Below are positions 16,551 through 26,017 of a stretch of DNA of 64,000 bases, piece after piece. The notes under the pieces were generated by a model. That model worked only from the letters and a program-made list of their open reading frames with translations, did no database searches and was not told the origin of the DNA. This stretch comes from JALTDM01 sp964421355. Its GTDB lineage: Bacteria; Bacteroidota; Bacteroidia; Bacteroidales; JALTDM01. Location of the stretch: assembly GCA_964421355.1 (NCBI GenBank), contig CAYQWX010000002.1, positions 1-64,000 on the forward strand, in the 5' to 3' direction. The position numbers and the translations under genes were made by a program. Numbering within the stretch: position 1 is the first letter of the stretch; every line of letters begins with the position of its first letter.

Positions 16551-18545
16551 TTAAAAAATATTCTCTATTATATTATCATCCACTATGTTAGGAAATGTTA
16601 TTTGCAATTCTGGAGTTCTTTTCATTTCCCGTTCAATGGCAAACATTGCTCCTTTGTTTCTAGCCCAACTCCTTCTTGTTATTCCATTATTTACATCCCA
16701 AAACAACATTCTTTGTATTCTAATATCGGTTTCAGGAGTGCCATCAAGCACCATACCGAACCCTCCGTTTATTACTTCTCCCCAACCTACGCCGCCACCA
16801 TTATGTAACGATACCCAAGTTGCTCCTCTAAATGCATCTCCAACAAAGTTGTGAACTGCCATATCTGCAGTAAAACGTGAACCGTCATAAATATTAGATG
16901 TTTCCCTGTATGGAGAATCTGTCCCAGATACATCATGATGATCTCTACCTAATACAATTGGTGCGGATATTATTCCATCTCTTATAGCCTTATTAAAACG
17001 TAATGCTATTTTTATCCTACCTTCTGCATCGGCGTACAAAATACGGGCTTGTGAACCAACTACTAAATTGTTTGGACCTGCTTCTTTTATCCAATGTATG
17101 TTGTCATAAAGTTGATTTTTTATTGGTTCCGGAGCATCGGTATATATTTCTTCCAATACTTCTTGAGCTATTTTGTCTGATTTTTCCAAATCTTTAGGGT
17201 CTCCAGAAGTACATACCCAACGGAAAGGACCAAATCCATAATCAAAAAACAAAGGGCCCATTATATCTTCTACATAAGAAGGATAAATAAATCTTCCGTT
17301 TGGTTTTACTATATCTGCACCTGCTCTACTTGCTTGCAACAAAAAGGCATTACCATAGTCAAAAAAGTACATTCCGTTTTTATGAAGTTCATTTATTGCA
17401 GCTATTTGTCTTCTTAATGATTCATGTACTTTTTCTTTAAATTGTTCGGGATTGTTTGCCATCATGTATTGTGCCTCTTCCATAGTCAATCCCACCGGAT
17501 AATATCCTCCCGAATAAGGAATATGCAATGATGTTTGATCAGATCCTAAATCAACCTTTACACCTTTCTTTACAAGGTATTCCCACAGATCCACAACATT
17601 GCCAAGATAACCGATGGACAAAGCTTCTTTTGCTTTTCGTGCTTGTTCTGCTCTACTCAACACTTTATCCAAATCGTCATATATCTCGTCCACCCAACCT
17701 TGGGAGTGCCTTTTTTCTATTGCTTTAGGGTTAATTTCTGCAATTATCCCTACTATCCCTGCTATACGACTTGCTTTTGCTTGTGCACCAGACATTCCTC
17801 CCAAGCCGGAAGATACAAATAATTGACCTCTAATATCCCTGCTACCCGTAATCATTCTTGCTGCATTCATTACTGTAATGGTAGTTCCGTGTACTATTCC
17901 TTGTGGTCCTATATACATATATGAACCCGCTGTCATTTGTCCATATTGAGTTACTCCCAAAGCATTGTATCTTTCCCAATCGTCTAATTTAGAATAATTT
18001 GGTACCATCATTCCATTTGTTACTACAACTCTTGGTGCTTCTTTGTGTGAAGGAAATAATCCTAGCGGATGCCCCGAATACATAACCAAAGTTTGTTCGT
18101 CGGTCATGGTGGCCAGATACTTCATGGTAAGAAGATATTGTGCCCAGTTTTGAAATACCGAACCGTTACCTCCATAAGTAATGAGTTCGTGTGGGTGTTG
18201 TGCCACAGCAGGATCTAAATTATTTTGTATCATTACCATTATAGCTGCTGCTTGTTTTGATTTATACGGATATTCGTCTATTGGTCGGGCATACATTTCA
18301 TAGTCAGGTCTAAACCTGTACATGTATATCCTTCCATATTTTTCCAGTTCTTCCTTAAACTCTTTTGCCAATACTTCATGCCATTCTTTTGGAAAATACC
18401 TTAAACCATTTTTTAATGCTAATTTTTTTTCTTCTTTTGTTAGTATGTCTTTTCTCCTTGGTGCATGATTTACAGTTGTATCATAAGGCTTAGGGTCCGG
18501 TAATTTTTCCGGAATACCTTGTAATATTGCTTTTTTTAAGTCCAT
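16551..18545 (-). CDS. hutU: Urocanate hydratase (urocanase)
   Basis: A 664-residue enzyme that hydrates urocanate to imidazolonepropionate, the second step of histidine degradation, using tightly bound NAD+. The glycine-rich segment SSGLGGMSGAQAKA and the surrounding GSRDIRGQLF are typical, as are QTSLHIPYSGGYYP and FDYGFGPFRWVCTSGDP. The length is greater than that of Bacillus-type HutU (about 550) and resembles the long form of animals and many Bacteroidota. hutH lies about 6 kb away on the same strand. No hutI or hutG/ftcD is visible here. Confidence 0.95.
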   Translation of the reverse strand: MDLKKAILQGIPEKLPDPKPYDTTVNHAPRRKDILTKEEKKLALKNGLRYFPKEWHEVLAKEFKEELEKYGRIYMYRFRPDYEMYARPIDEYPYKSKQAAAIMVMIQNNLDPAVAQHPHELITYGGNGSVFQNWAQYLLTMKYLATMTDEQTLVMYSGHPLGLFPSHKEAPRVVVTNGMMVPNYSKLDDWERYNALGVTQYGQMTAGSYMYIGPQGIVHGTTITVMNAARMITGSRDIRGQLFVSSGLGGMSGAQAKASRIAGIVGIIAEINPKAIEKRHSQGWVDEIYDDLDKVLSRAEQARKAKEALSIGYLGNVVDLWEYLVKKGVKVDLGSDQTSLHIPYSGGYYPVGLTMEEAQYMMANNPEQFKEKVHESLRRQIAAINELHKNGMYFFDYGNAFLLQASRAGADIVKPNGRFIYPSYVEDIMGPLFFDYGFGPFRWVCTSGDPKDLEKSDKIAQEVLEEIYTDAPEPIKNQLYDNIHWIKEAGPNNLVVGSQARILYADAEGRIKIALRFNKAIRDGIISAPIVLGRDHHDVSGTDSPYRETSNIYDGSRFTADMAVHNFVGDAFRGATWVSLHNGGGVGWGEVINGGFGMVLDGTPETDIRIQRMLFWDVNNGITRRSWARNKGAMFAIEREMKRTPELQITFPNIVDDNIIENIF

Positions 18546-18729
18546 AACAAAAATATTTTTTTGCTAAATTAATATTTTTTAAGCACTCATAGAGCATTGA
18601 TGAAAATAATTTGTTATTATAAAAAATGAGAACATTTTTTGAAACAAATTTATTTTTGAAATAGATACAATTTCATTTTATTTTTTATTTAATTTGCAAT
18701 TGAAAAACTAATAAAAAATATGTTATAAT

Positions 18730-18909
18730 ATGGAAGCAAAAGAACAAAAAGTATTAGAAGCAATGAAAAAAGCGGGAAAAGAACTTAAAACCGCCGACAT
18801 ATCCGAGCTTAGTGGTATAGATAAAAAAGAAGTATCAAAAATTATTTCAAATCTTAAAAAGGTTGGACTTATAGAAAGTCCGAAACGTTGCTATTACAGA
18901 GCTAAATAA
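18730..18909 (+). CDS. Small winged-helix DNA-binding protein, 59 residues
   Basis: An ATG at 18730 opens a 59-codon frame ending TAA at 18909. The product starts MEAKEQKVLEAMKKAGKEL and continues through TADISELSGIDKKEVSKII and SNLKKVGLIESPKRCYYR. The pattern (helix, helix-turn-helix with KKEVSKIISNLKKVGLI, then a short wing) is that of MarR/ArsR-like winged-helix proteins reduced to the DNA-binding core. It stands alone between hutU and dapB, divergent from hutU. It could regulate hutU; I have no direct evidence. Confidence 0.75.
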   Translation: MEAKEQKVLEAMKKAGKELKTADISELSGIDKKEVSKIISNLKKVGLIESPKRCYYRAK

Positions 18910-18923
18910 GATTGAACAAAAAT

Positions 18924-18946
18924 CCCCTCTTCTTTTTGAGGAGGGG
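18924..18946. terminator. Hairpin between the winged-helix gene and dapB
   Basis: CCCCTCTTC (18924-18932) pairs with GAGGAGGGG (18938-18946), with a loop of five T. A T-run follows on the minus strand, so it can end the dapB transcript. Its arms resemble the CCCCTCC hairpin at 516-537. Confidence 0.6.
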
Positions 18947-18970
18947 AGGATAAAATCTTTAATATTTTTT

Positions 18971-19702
18971 CTACTTTTGAAAATCTCTTAATAAATCTTC
19001 CATAGAGAAGCAGCCTTTTTTATCTTTCACAAATTCAGCTGCTATAATTGCTCCTTGAGCGAATCCATCTCGTGAATATGCCTTGTGTTGTAGAGATATT
19101 TCATCAATATCAGATTTGTATGTAATTGTGTGAGTACCAATGGTTTCTTCCTCCCTTATTGATTTTATTGGAAGTATATCTTTTTGTTTTATAGTGGTTT
19201 CTGCAAGTTGCCAATTAGTATATAAGGCATGATTATTCATTATTTGTTCTGCTATAGTTATGGCGGTGCCGCTTGGCTTATCTTTTTTGTGAATATGGTG
19301 TATCTCTTCTATTTCAGCCTGATATTGTGAAATATTATTCATAAGTTTTGCAAGAAACTTATTTACTTCAAACAGAATATTTACTCCAAGACTAAAATTA
19401 CTGGTATAAAAAAATGTTGCATTTTTTTCTTTACAATATTTTTCTATTTCTTCTTTTTTATCTAGCCATCCCGTTGTGCCAGATACTACAGGAATGCCTG
19501 CATCAAAGCATTTTTTATAATTTTCAGGGGCAGATTTGGGTTGCGTAAACTCTATAACCACATCGGCTTTTTGTAAATCTTGCAACGAAATATTATCTAC
19601 ATTATCTATATCAATAATGTTTCCTATAGTGTGGTTTCGTTTTTTAGCCCATTTTTCTACGGCTTTGCCCATTTTTCCATATCCCCAAATGATAATATTC
19701 AT
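18971..19702 (-). CDS. dapB: 4-hydroxy-tetrahydrodipicolinate reductase
   Basis: A 243-residue NAD(P)H-dependent enzyme of lysine/diaminopimelate synthesis. The start at 19702 gives MNIIIWGYGKMGKAVEKWAK, with the Rossmann motif GYGKMG at the N-terminus; the open frame runs nine codons further but adds nothing family-like. The active-site segment EIHHIHKKDKPSGTA, containing the catalytic histidines and lysine, is intact, as is VSGTTGW. It stands alone, followed by a hairpin terminator. Confidence 0.94.
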   Translation of the reverse strand: MNIIIWGYGKMGKAVEKWAKKRNHTIGNIIDIDNVDNISLQDLQKADVVIEFTQPKSAPENYKKCFDAGIPVVSGTTGWLDKKEEIEKYCKEKNATFFYTSNFSLGVNILFEVNKFLAKLMNNISQYQAEIEEIHHIHKKDKPSGTAITIAEQIMNNHALYTNWQLAETTIKQKDILPIKSIREEETIGTHTITYKSDIDEISLQHKAYSRDGFAQGAIIAAEFVKDKKGCFSMEDLLRDFQK

Positions 19703-19750
19703 GTTTATATATTTTTTACAAATATACACAAATGCTTTTTAAATCAATTA

Positions 19751-19803
19751 CGGGATTTATTTGAAGTTTTGACCTGTTACTACTTTTATTCTACTTCAAA
19801 AGT
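19751..19803. repeat. Diverged copy of a dispersed repeat
   Basis: The segment beginning CGGGATTTATTTGAAGTTTTG, with TTACTACTTTTATTC after it, resembles the segment at about 424-474 near the left end (GGAATTTATTTGCAGTCTTG with TTGTTACTTTTGGGTC). It has no coding content. Confidence 0.4.
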
Positions 19804-19905
19804 GGTAATGAAAATTAAATTATTTATAATCAATGTAATATTTCTTTACTAAAAGTTAATTTGAACACTAATGTACAGCGTAAATTTTCTTTTTTTTTGT
19901 TAAAA

Positions 19906-20760
19906 AATCACTACTGTCCGATAAAAACAGAAAATAATAGATATCAATTCTTAATACACTGATAATCAGTATCTAATTTTTCTAAGAGAAGTGTTTTCAA
20001 AAGTAAGTTCCTCAAAACAAAGAAGGTTTCAACAACTCATCATAAGTTTTTTGCCAATCTTTCTCAGGATTTTCTAAAAATCGTATCAGATGGATGTAAT
20101 TGAACAGATGTATTTTACAAAAACTGACCAAATTGGAAAATGCCCACTTTCTTTTTATGGTTTTCTGAATCACGGTCATCAGCAAATTGGCAATAAAAGC
20201 ACAATATATCTGTATCTTAATGGCATTCTCATTGTCTCCGAGGAAATATTTTAGCGGAAAATTTTGTTTCAACTGCTTAAAGAGTAATTCTATTTGCCAA
20301 CGAAGTTTATAAATAGCCGCAATCCAATCTGCTCTGAGTTCAAACAGGTTGGTTAAAAACTCAAACCTTCTTTTCTGGTTTCTATCATAAAACTGCACCT
20401 TACGAAGTTTTAACGGGCGTGAAGTGTTGTTGATTTTTACCTGAACTTCCCAACCCAAGTATGGCTTAGCTTACTTCTCGCAAAGAAGTACATTTGGCCA
20501 AAGAACAGAAAACCATACTTATCAGATAATCATTTGTCTTAAATTTCTTAATATAATGGTCTGATTGGTACTTTTTTAAGTCCTGTCAATTATCATATTA
20601 TCAATTAAGGAAAATCAGCTGTCCGAAAACCGATGTGCCGAAAAAATGTGTTTTGCCTATATCTTCAATTTTTTAGGGAAAATTAAAGATATAAAAAAGC
20701 GGAAAATCCTTTTCTGGAAATCCCGCTTTTGAAAAAAACTTTTATCGGACAACAGTGATT
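19906..20760. mobile_element. Decayed IS4-family element with terminal inverted repeats
   Basis: Near-identical inverted repeats bound this segment of about 855 bases: TCACTACTGTCCGATAAAA (19908-19926) and the reverse complement of TTTTATCGGACAACAGTGA (20740-20758), 17 of 19 matching. Both extend outward by two A/T pairs. Inside is only the C-terminal part of a DDE transposase, so most of the gene has been deleted. No clear target-site duplication could be read. A GC-containing hairpin (about 20696-20730) lies near the right end. It should be immobile without a helper transposase. Confidence 0.8.
20012..20458 (-). pseudogene. IS4-family transposase, C-terminal remnant
   Basis: The 148-codon frame holds the IS4 signature Y-x2-R-x3-E-x6-K (YKLRWQIELLFKQLK), including the catalytic glutamate of the DDE triad, and the family's ADWIAAIYK and PLKYFLGDNENAIKIQI segments. 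The first two catalytic aspartates and roughly the first two thirds of the protein are absent. An in-frame stop lies just upstream at 20471-20473. It is a truncated, non-functional gene inside the inverted repeats. Confidence 0.85.
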
Positions 20761-20942
20761 AAATAACTTAATTGTTACACTTACTAATTGAATTTATGGG
20801 CTATATTTGCTACTTTGTATAATTTTTGAAAAAATAGTTGGAACGCTATTGTGATATTAAAATAGTATTGCAAAGATATCATTCATTATAATTTTTTAAT
20901 ATAGCTTTGTGCAATTGTCAATTTGAGAAAATATTTTTTGTT

Positions 20943-23333
20943 ATGTATTCAATGGATAAGTATAATTTTAAAGGGAAAAAAGTATTAGTTAGAGTTGATT
21001 TTAATGTTCCCCTTGATGAAAATCAAGAGGTTACAGATGATACTAGGATAATAGCATCTCTACCTACCATATTAAAAATACTTACTGAAGGAGGAGCTGT
21101 TATTTTAATGACTCATATGGGGCGTCCCAAAGGCAAATATGTTCCTGAATTATCCACCAAGCCTTTAATACCTACTTTATCTCGGTTATTAGGAAGGGAA
21201 GTTAAGTTTGCTCCGGATTGTATAGGAGAAGAAGTGGAACAATTGTCCAAGTTGTTGAATCCGGGAGAAGTTATGTTACTTGAAAATCTTCGTTTTTATC
21301 CTGAAGAAACAAAAGGGGATGAGGAATTTGCAAAAAAACTTGCACGATTGGGAGACGCTTATGTAATGAATGCTTTTGGAACAATACATAGAAAGCATGC
21401 TTCTACTTATACAATTGCAAAATTTTTTCCTTATGATAAGTTATTTGGTTCTCTTGTAGAGAGTGAGATAAATCACTTGGATAAAGCACTTAAAAATCCT
21501 GAGCGTCCGTTTACTGCTATTATAGGTGGGTCCAAGGTTTCTACCAAAATAGGTATAATAGAAAATTTATTGCCAAAAGTAGATAACTTAATTATAGCAG
21601 GAGGAATAGTATATACATTTATTAAAGCACAAGGAGGACAGATAGGAGATTCGTTGGTTGAAGACGATTATATAGATGTTGCACTACAAATAATAGAAAA
21701 AGCAAAAAAATACCATGTAAACCTTATTTTGCCGATAGATGCTTTGGTTGCGGATAAATTTTCCAATGATGCTGAAATACAACATTATCCTGTAGATAAA
21801 ATACCGGAAGGATGGATGGGACTTGATATTGGTATAAAGTCCCAAACATTGTTTATGAATGTGATAGAAAAATCCAAAACTATTTTATGGAATGGACCTA
21901 TTGGAGTATTTGAATTTGAAAATTTTTCGGCAGGAACTCTTCGTGTAGCATTAGCAGTGGCACGTTCTACCGATTTGGGGGCATATTCTATTGTGGGTGG
22001 AGGTGATTCTGTAGCTGCAATAAATAAATTTAATCTTAATAATAGGATAAGTTATATCTCTACTGGTGGCGGAGCAATGCTTGAATATGTAGAAGGAAAA
22101 ACGCTTCCAGGTATTGCAGCGATTAAAGAATCTTTCTCAATAGATAATGTTGATTTTAATAACAAAAAAGTTCTTATGCGGGTGGACTTCAATGTTCCTT
22201 TAAATGAAAAGGGAGAAATTATGGATGATACCCGTATCGTTACGGCGTTGCCAACCATAGTGAAAATATTGAGTGAAGGTGGAGCTGTAATACTTCTTTC
22301 TCATTTAGGAAGACCAAAAGGGCAATATATACCTGAGTTGTCTAACAAGCACCTCATACCTTATTTATCCAAAGCTCTAAATAAAGAAATAAAATTTGCA
22401 CCTGATTGTGTGGGGTCAGAAGTGGAAAAGATGGCTAAAGAGTTAAATTCTGGAGATGTATTATTGCTTGAAAATCTTCGTTTTCATCCTGAGGAAACAA
22501 AGGGAGATGACGAGTTTGCTAAAAAGCTTGCACGTCTTGGTGATATATATGTGATGAATGCTTTTGGTACGGTTCATCGTTATCATTCTTCGGTTTATCA
22601 TATTGCAAAGTATTTTGAAGGGAGAAGATATTTCGGATATTTGGTAGAAAGCGAAATGCACCATATAGACAGGGCATTACATCATTCAGGAAAGCCTTTT
22701 ACTGCAATTATAGGAGGTTCTAAAATATCAACTAAGATACAGATTATTAAAGCATTACTTAATAGAGTAGATAACTTGTTGATTGCAGGAGGCATTGCCA
22801 ATAATTTTATAAAAGCAATGGGTGGAAAGATTGGAAATTCAATAGTTGAAGATAAATATTTGCATGATGCTTTGGAAATATTGGAGCTTGCAAAAAAGAA
22901 AAATGTGAATATTTATTTACCTATTGATTCTGTAACTGTAAATAAATTTCCTAATTATACCGAAATAGAACATCATCCAAGTAATAAAATTCCTATTGGT
23001 CAAATATCAATAGATATTGGGATAAAGACTCAAACACAATTTATGAATATAATAGAAAACTCTAAAACCGTGTTGTGGAATGGACCAATGGGAGTGTTTG
23101 AGATAGATGATTTTGCTAATGGAACACTCAGAGTTGCATTAGCAGTAGCCAGAGCTACCGATCTTGGAGCATATACTATTGTGGGAGGAGGAGATACTAC
23201 TTCTGCTCTTAATAAGTTCCATTTGTTGCAAAGGATTAGCTATATATCTACTGCCGGTGGAGCTTTGCTTGAATATATAGAGGGGAAAGAATTACCTGGT
23301 ATTAAAGCTATAAAAGGTAATTTCGATAAGTAA
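20943..23333 (+). CDS. pgk: Phosphoglycerate kinase, tandem two-domain fusion
   Basis: One uninterrupted frame of 796 residues from the ATG at 20943 contains two complete phosphoglycerate kinases head to tail. The usual enzyme is about 395-400 residues. Each half has RVDFNVPL, DDTRI, a GRPKG loop (THMGRPKG; SHLGRPKG), LLENLRF, NAFGT-x-HR, GGSK-x-ST-K, WNGP-x-GVFE, GGGD and an STGGGA or STAGGA end. Catalytic and substrate residues thus seem present twice. The halves are joined with almost no linker (LPGIAAIKESFSIDNVDFNNKKVL). Both read MNAFG where most family members have NDAFG. It catalyses the ATP-forming step of glycolysis. The gene lies just right of the IS remnant. Confidence 0.93.
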   Translation: MYSMDKYNFKGKKVLVRVDFNVPLDENQEVTDDTRIIASLPTILKILTEGGAVILMTHMGRPKGKYVPELSTKPLIPTLSRLLGREVKFAPDCIGEEVEQLSKLLNPGEVMLLENLRFYPEETKGDEEFAKKLARLGDAYVMNAFGTIHRKHASTYTIAKFFPYDKLFGSLVESEINHLDKALKNPERPFTAIIGGSKVSTKIGIIENLLPKVDNLIIAGGIVYTFIKAQGGQIGDSLVEDDYIDVALQIIEKAKKYHVNLILPIDALVADKFSNDAEIQHYPVDKIPEGWMGLDIGIKSQTLFMNVIEKSKTILWNGPIGVFEFENFSAGTLRVALAVARSTDLGAYSIVGGGDSVAAINKFNLNNRISYISTGGGAMLEYVEGKTLPGIAAIKESFSIDNVDFNNKKVLMRVDFNVPLNEKGEIMDDTRIVTALPTIVKILSEGGAVILLSHLGRPKGQYIPELSNKHLIPYLSKALNKEIKFAPDCVGSEVEKMAKELNSGDVLLLENLRFHPEETKGDDEFAKKLARLGDIYVMNAFGTVHRYHSSVYHIAKYFEGRRYFGYLVESEMHHIDRALHHSGKPFTAIIGGSKISTKIQIIKALLNRVDNLLIAGGIANNFIKAMGGKIGNSIVEDKYLHDALEILELAKKKNVNIYLPIDSVTVNKFPNYTEIEHHPSNKIPIGQISIDIGIKTQTQFMNIIENSKTVLWNGPMGVFEIDDFANGTLRVALAVARATDLGAYTIVGGGDTTSALNKFHLLQRISYISTAGGALLEYIEGKELPGIKAIKGNFDK

Positions 23334-23356
23334 GAAAAATTAAGTGATGTAAAAGT

Positions 23357-24397
23357 TTATTTGTCTTTTCCTTCTATTATAATGTTTGCTATTTCGGGAA
23401 GGTAAGTAATATGTTTTATCTCTAAGCTTACGAATTGCTGAGGAAACCGTTTTGATAGATATTTTGCAAGATATAGTTGTTCGGTTTGTCTCGGAGTGGG
23501 GATAAGTATAGCAGGTACACCTATACAATATAAATCCATAATGGTAGAGTAGCCGCTACTACATATTACAAGTTTTGAACGATTCATTTGTTTTATTACT
23601 TCTTTGTATGAAAGGTAACTAATATATTCTAATCCTTTGATGCCAAAATTTGCACCGTATTTTTTGCCTGCAACCATAAGTTTTTTACCATTTATTGCAT
23701 CTATTTGCTGTATAATTTTTTTTTCTATCATTGACCTTGATGGTTCGGGACCTGATAGCAGTATCATTACATCCCATTCTTTTTTTTCTTCTTGTTTGTT
23801 TTGGTTACATGCATAAGATAGAAAGCCTATATCTATTATATTTGGTTTTCTTTTTTTCCAAGCTAAATAGCCTGCAAGTTTTACAGATTTGTCGTCAGGC
23901 AGCCAAATTGCGTCAAAAGGAGACAAGTATTTGTGCATAAATTTGCAGACAATGTTGTCTGCTATCAGTCCCCATGGAGTTTTTATACAGGTTTGATGTG
24001 TTATCAGAATGTTTTTTGTGGTATCGCTGTAAAAACCATAACGGTTGTCGGAAATAATATAGTCTGCTTTAAAAGTTTTTGATAGTTGTGTTGCCCGTTT
24101 TTTATCTTTTTTTATTTGAGTGTTTAGTTGTTTGTGAAATGAAATTAAACTTGAAATAGAAAAAAACTTTTTATCAAAACAATAAGGAGCTTCCTGCCAT
24201 TTTTTTATTTCTAAATTAGGAAATTCTTCTGCTAAAATATCTATGGAAGGAGATGAGCCTGTCAATAAAATATGATTATCATTGGCAAGTAGTTGTTTTA
24301 CAAGTAATGTCAATCGTGTAGCATGTCCCAATCCCCAATTGAGTGGAGATATTATTATTTTACTTTGTCTAATATCTTTGGGATGCCATAATGCCAT
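23357..24397 (-). CDS. Glycosyltransferase, GT28/MurG-like fold
   Basis: A 346-residue protein with a GT-B look. The N-terminal IISPLNWGLGHATRLTLLVKQL resembles the acceptor-binding GHxxR loop of MurG-type and UDP-glycosyltransferase enzymes. The C-terminal half has VMILLSGPEPSR and SKLVICSSGYSTIMDLYCIGVPAILIPTPRQTEQ, the nucleotide-sugar binding segment with the family's G-x-S...P...Q/E pattern. Donor and acceptor are unknown. It starts three bases after the hutH stop and is probably co-transcribed with it, although no functional link is obvious. Confidence 0.8.
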   Translation of the reverse strand: MALWHPKDIRQSKIIISPLNWGLGHATRLTLLVKQLLANDNHILLTGSSPSIDILAEEFPNLEIKKWQEAPYCFDKKFFSISSLISFHKQLNTQIKKDKKRATQLSKTFKADYIISDNRYGFYSDTTKNILITHQTCIKTPWGLIADNIVCKFMHKYLSPFDAIWLPDDKSVKLAGYLAWKKRKPNIIDIGFLSYACNQNKQEEKKEWDVMILLSGPEPSRSMIEKKIIQQIDAINGKKLMVAGKKYGANFGIKGLEYISYLSYKEVIKQMNRSKLVICSSGYSTIMDLYCIGVPAILIPTPRQTEQLYLAKYLSKRFPQQFVSLEIKHITYLPEIANIIIEGKDK

Positions 24398-24400
24398 TTG

Positions 24401-25897
24401 TTACTTTACAAAATCAAAATTATAATTCTTTATGAAGTCAATAGATTTATTTATGAGACTATACATTACTACATCATTTTCTACAAATGGTACCTGTTTT
24501 CTAAACTCTTTAAGCAGATTTTGTAATACGAAAGATGTTTGTTCTTTTCTGAAAAATAATCCTTGAGATGCAGTAAATAGTTCAATGCCAAAAACTTTAT
24601 AAACATTATCGATTATTTTTAGTGCTTTGGTTGCAGCATTTGCCCCCATGCTTACATGGTCTTCTTGTCCTTGTGAAGACTCTATGGAGTCTATTGAAGC
24701 CGGTGTGGCATATTGTTTATTTTGGCTTACTATGGCTGCTGAGGTGTATTGTGCAATCATAAATCCTGAGTTTAAGCCGGGATTGGCAACTAAAAACGAG
24801 GGAAGTTCCCTTTTGCCTGCTATGAGACGATAAATACGACGTTCGGATATATTAGCAAGTTCTGATATGGCAATACTCAATACATCCATTGCTATTGATA
24901 AAGGTTGTCCGTGAAAGTTGCCACCAGATATAATTAAATTATCATCAGGGAAAACCATAGGGTTGTCTGTAGCAGAGTTCATTTCCGTTTCCACTACTTT
25001 TTCTACATAAGCAAGAGCATCTCTTGTGGCACCATGCACTTGTGGCATGGTTCTAAATGAATAAGGGTCTTGTACATGCTGTTTTTTACGCCTTATAAGG
25101 TTGCTACCATCCAGTATTTTTACAACATTATTTGCTACTGTTTTTTGTCCTGAATGGGGGCGAGCATTGTGTATTTGTGGATAAAACGGTTCCAATCTTC
25201 CGTCGTATGCTTCTAATGATAATGTTCCTACTACATCGGCTATTTTTACTAACTTTTTGGCATTTATGACATTCCAAACAGCATAAGCAAGCATAAATTG
25301 GGTGCCATTTAACAAAGCTAAACCTTCTTTTGATTCTAATTTTAATGGGCTGATGTTTAGTTTCTTATATAGTTTTTCTGTTGGTGATTTTTCATTGTTG
25401 TATATTACTTCTCCAAGACCTATTAGTGGTAAAGCTAAGTGGGCAAGTGGAGCCAAATCTCCAGATGCTCCTAACGAACCTTGTTCATAAACTACAGGAA
25501 TAATATTATTGTTGAAGAAATATAATAACCGTTCTACCGTTGCCAAACGTATTCCGGAATAACCATAAGATAATGATTGTATTTTTAGTAATATCATTAG
25601 TTTTACTATATGTGTAGGTACTTGATTTCCTACCCCACAAGCGTGTGATTTAATTAGGTTTTCTTGTAATGTGCCTAAATCTTTTTTTGATATTGATTGA
25701 TTGTATAGAGCTCCAAATCCTGTGTTTATACCATAAATAGGTTTTTCTTCTTGTTCCAATTTATCTTCCAAAAACGTTCTGGATTTGATTATACGCTTTT
25801 TAGCATCTTCAGAAAGAGCTAATTTTTTGTTTTCTTTTAATATATTTTCAATATCTGTAAATGATATTTTTGATGTGATTTGGAAAATGTTATTCAT
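24401..25897 (-). CDS. hutH: Histidine ammonia-lyase
   Basis: A 498-residue enzyme that deaminates histidine to urocanate. The Ala-Ser-Gly triad that cyclises into the MIO cofactor is in GSLGASGDLAPLAHLALPLIG. NPMVFPDD, SGGNFHGQP and the tyrosine-containing YGINTGFGALY are intact. The frame is open 64 codons further upstream, but those residues are cysteine- and lysine-rich nonsense overlapping the trkA upstream region, and the ATG at 25897 gives the normal N-terminus and length. It supplies the substrate of the urocanase at 16551-18545. Confidence 0.95.
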   Translation of the reverse strand: MNNIFQITSKISFTDIENILKENKKLALSEDAKKRIIKSRTFLEDKLEQEEKPIYGINTGFGALYNQSISKKDLGTLQENLIKSHACGVGNQVPTHIVKLMILLKIQSLSYGYSGIRLATVERLLYFFNNNIIPVVYEQGSLGASGDLAPLAHLALPLIGLGEVIYNNEKSPTEKLYKKLNISPLKLESKEGLALLNGTQFMLAYAVWNVINAKKLVKIADVVGTLSLEAYDGRLEPFYPQIHNARPHSGQKTVANNVVKILDGSNLIRRKKQHVQDPYSFRTMPQVHGATRDALAYVEKVVETEMNSATDNPMVFPDDNLIISGGNFHGQPLSIAMDVLSIAISELANISERRIYRLIAGKRELPSFLVANPGLNSGFMIAQYTSAAIVSQNKQYATPASIDSIESSQGQEDHVSMGANAATKALKIIDNVYKVFGIELFTASQGLFFRKEQTSFVLQNLLKEFRKQVPFVENDVVMYSLINKSIDFIKNYNFDFVK

Positions 25898-25988
25898 AAT
25901 TATAATTTTACCTTGTTCTTTATATTGCAAATCTACATAAAAACAAAAAACAAAGTTATTAGTGATAACAATAAAAATATTTTTACTA

Positions 25989-25996
25989 TACATTTG
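25989..25996 (+). promoter_or_regulatory. Candidate -7 promoter element (TAnnTTTG) for trkA
   Basis: TACATTTG lies 21 bases before the trkA ATG at 26018, in the 120-base divergent gap with hutH. Confidence 0.4.
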
Positions 25997-26017
25997 CACC
26001 GTAAAAAATTTTTGTTT

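Noticed and set aside
25880..26017. N-terminal extension of trkA
   Set aside because: The 46 extra codons have no similarity to the family and cross the hutH start region; the ATG at 26018 gives the Rossmann strand at the N-terminus.
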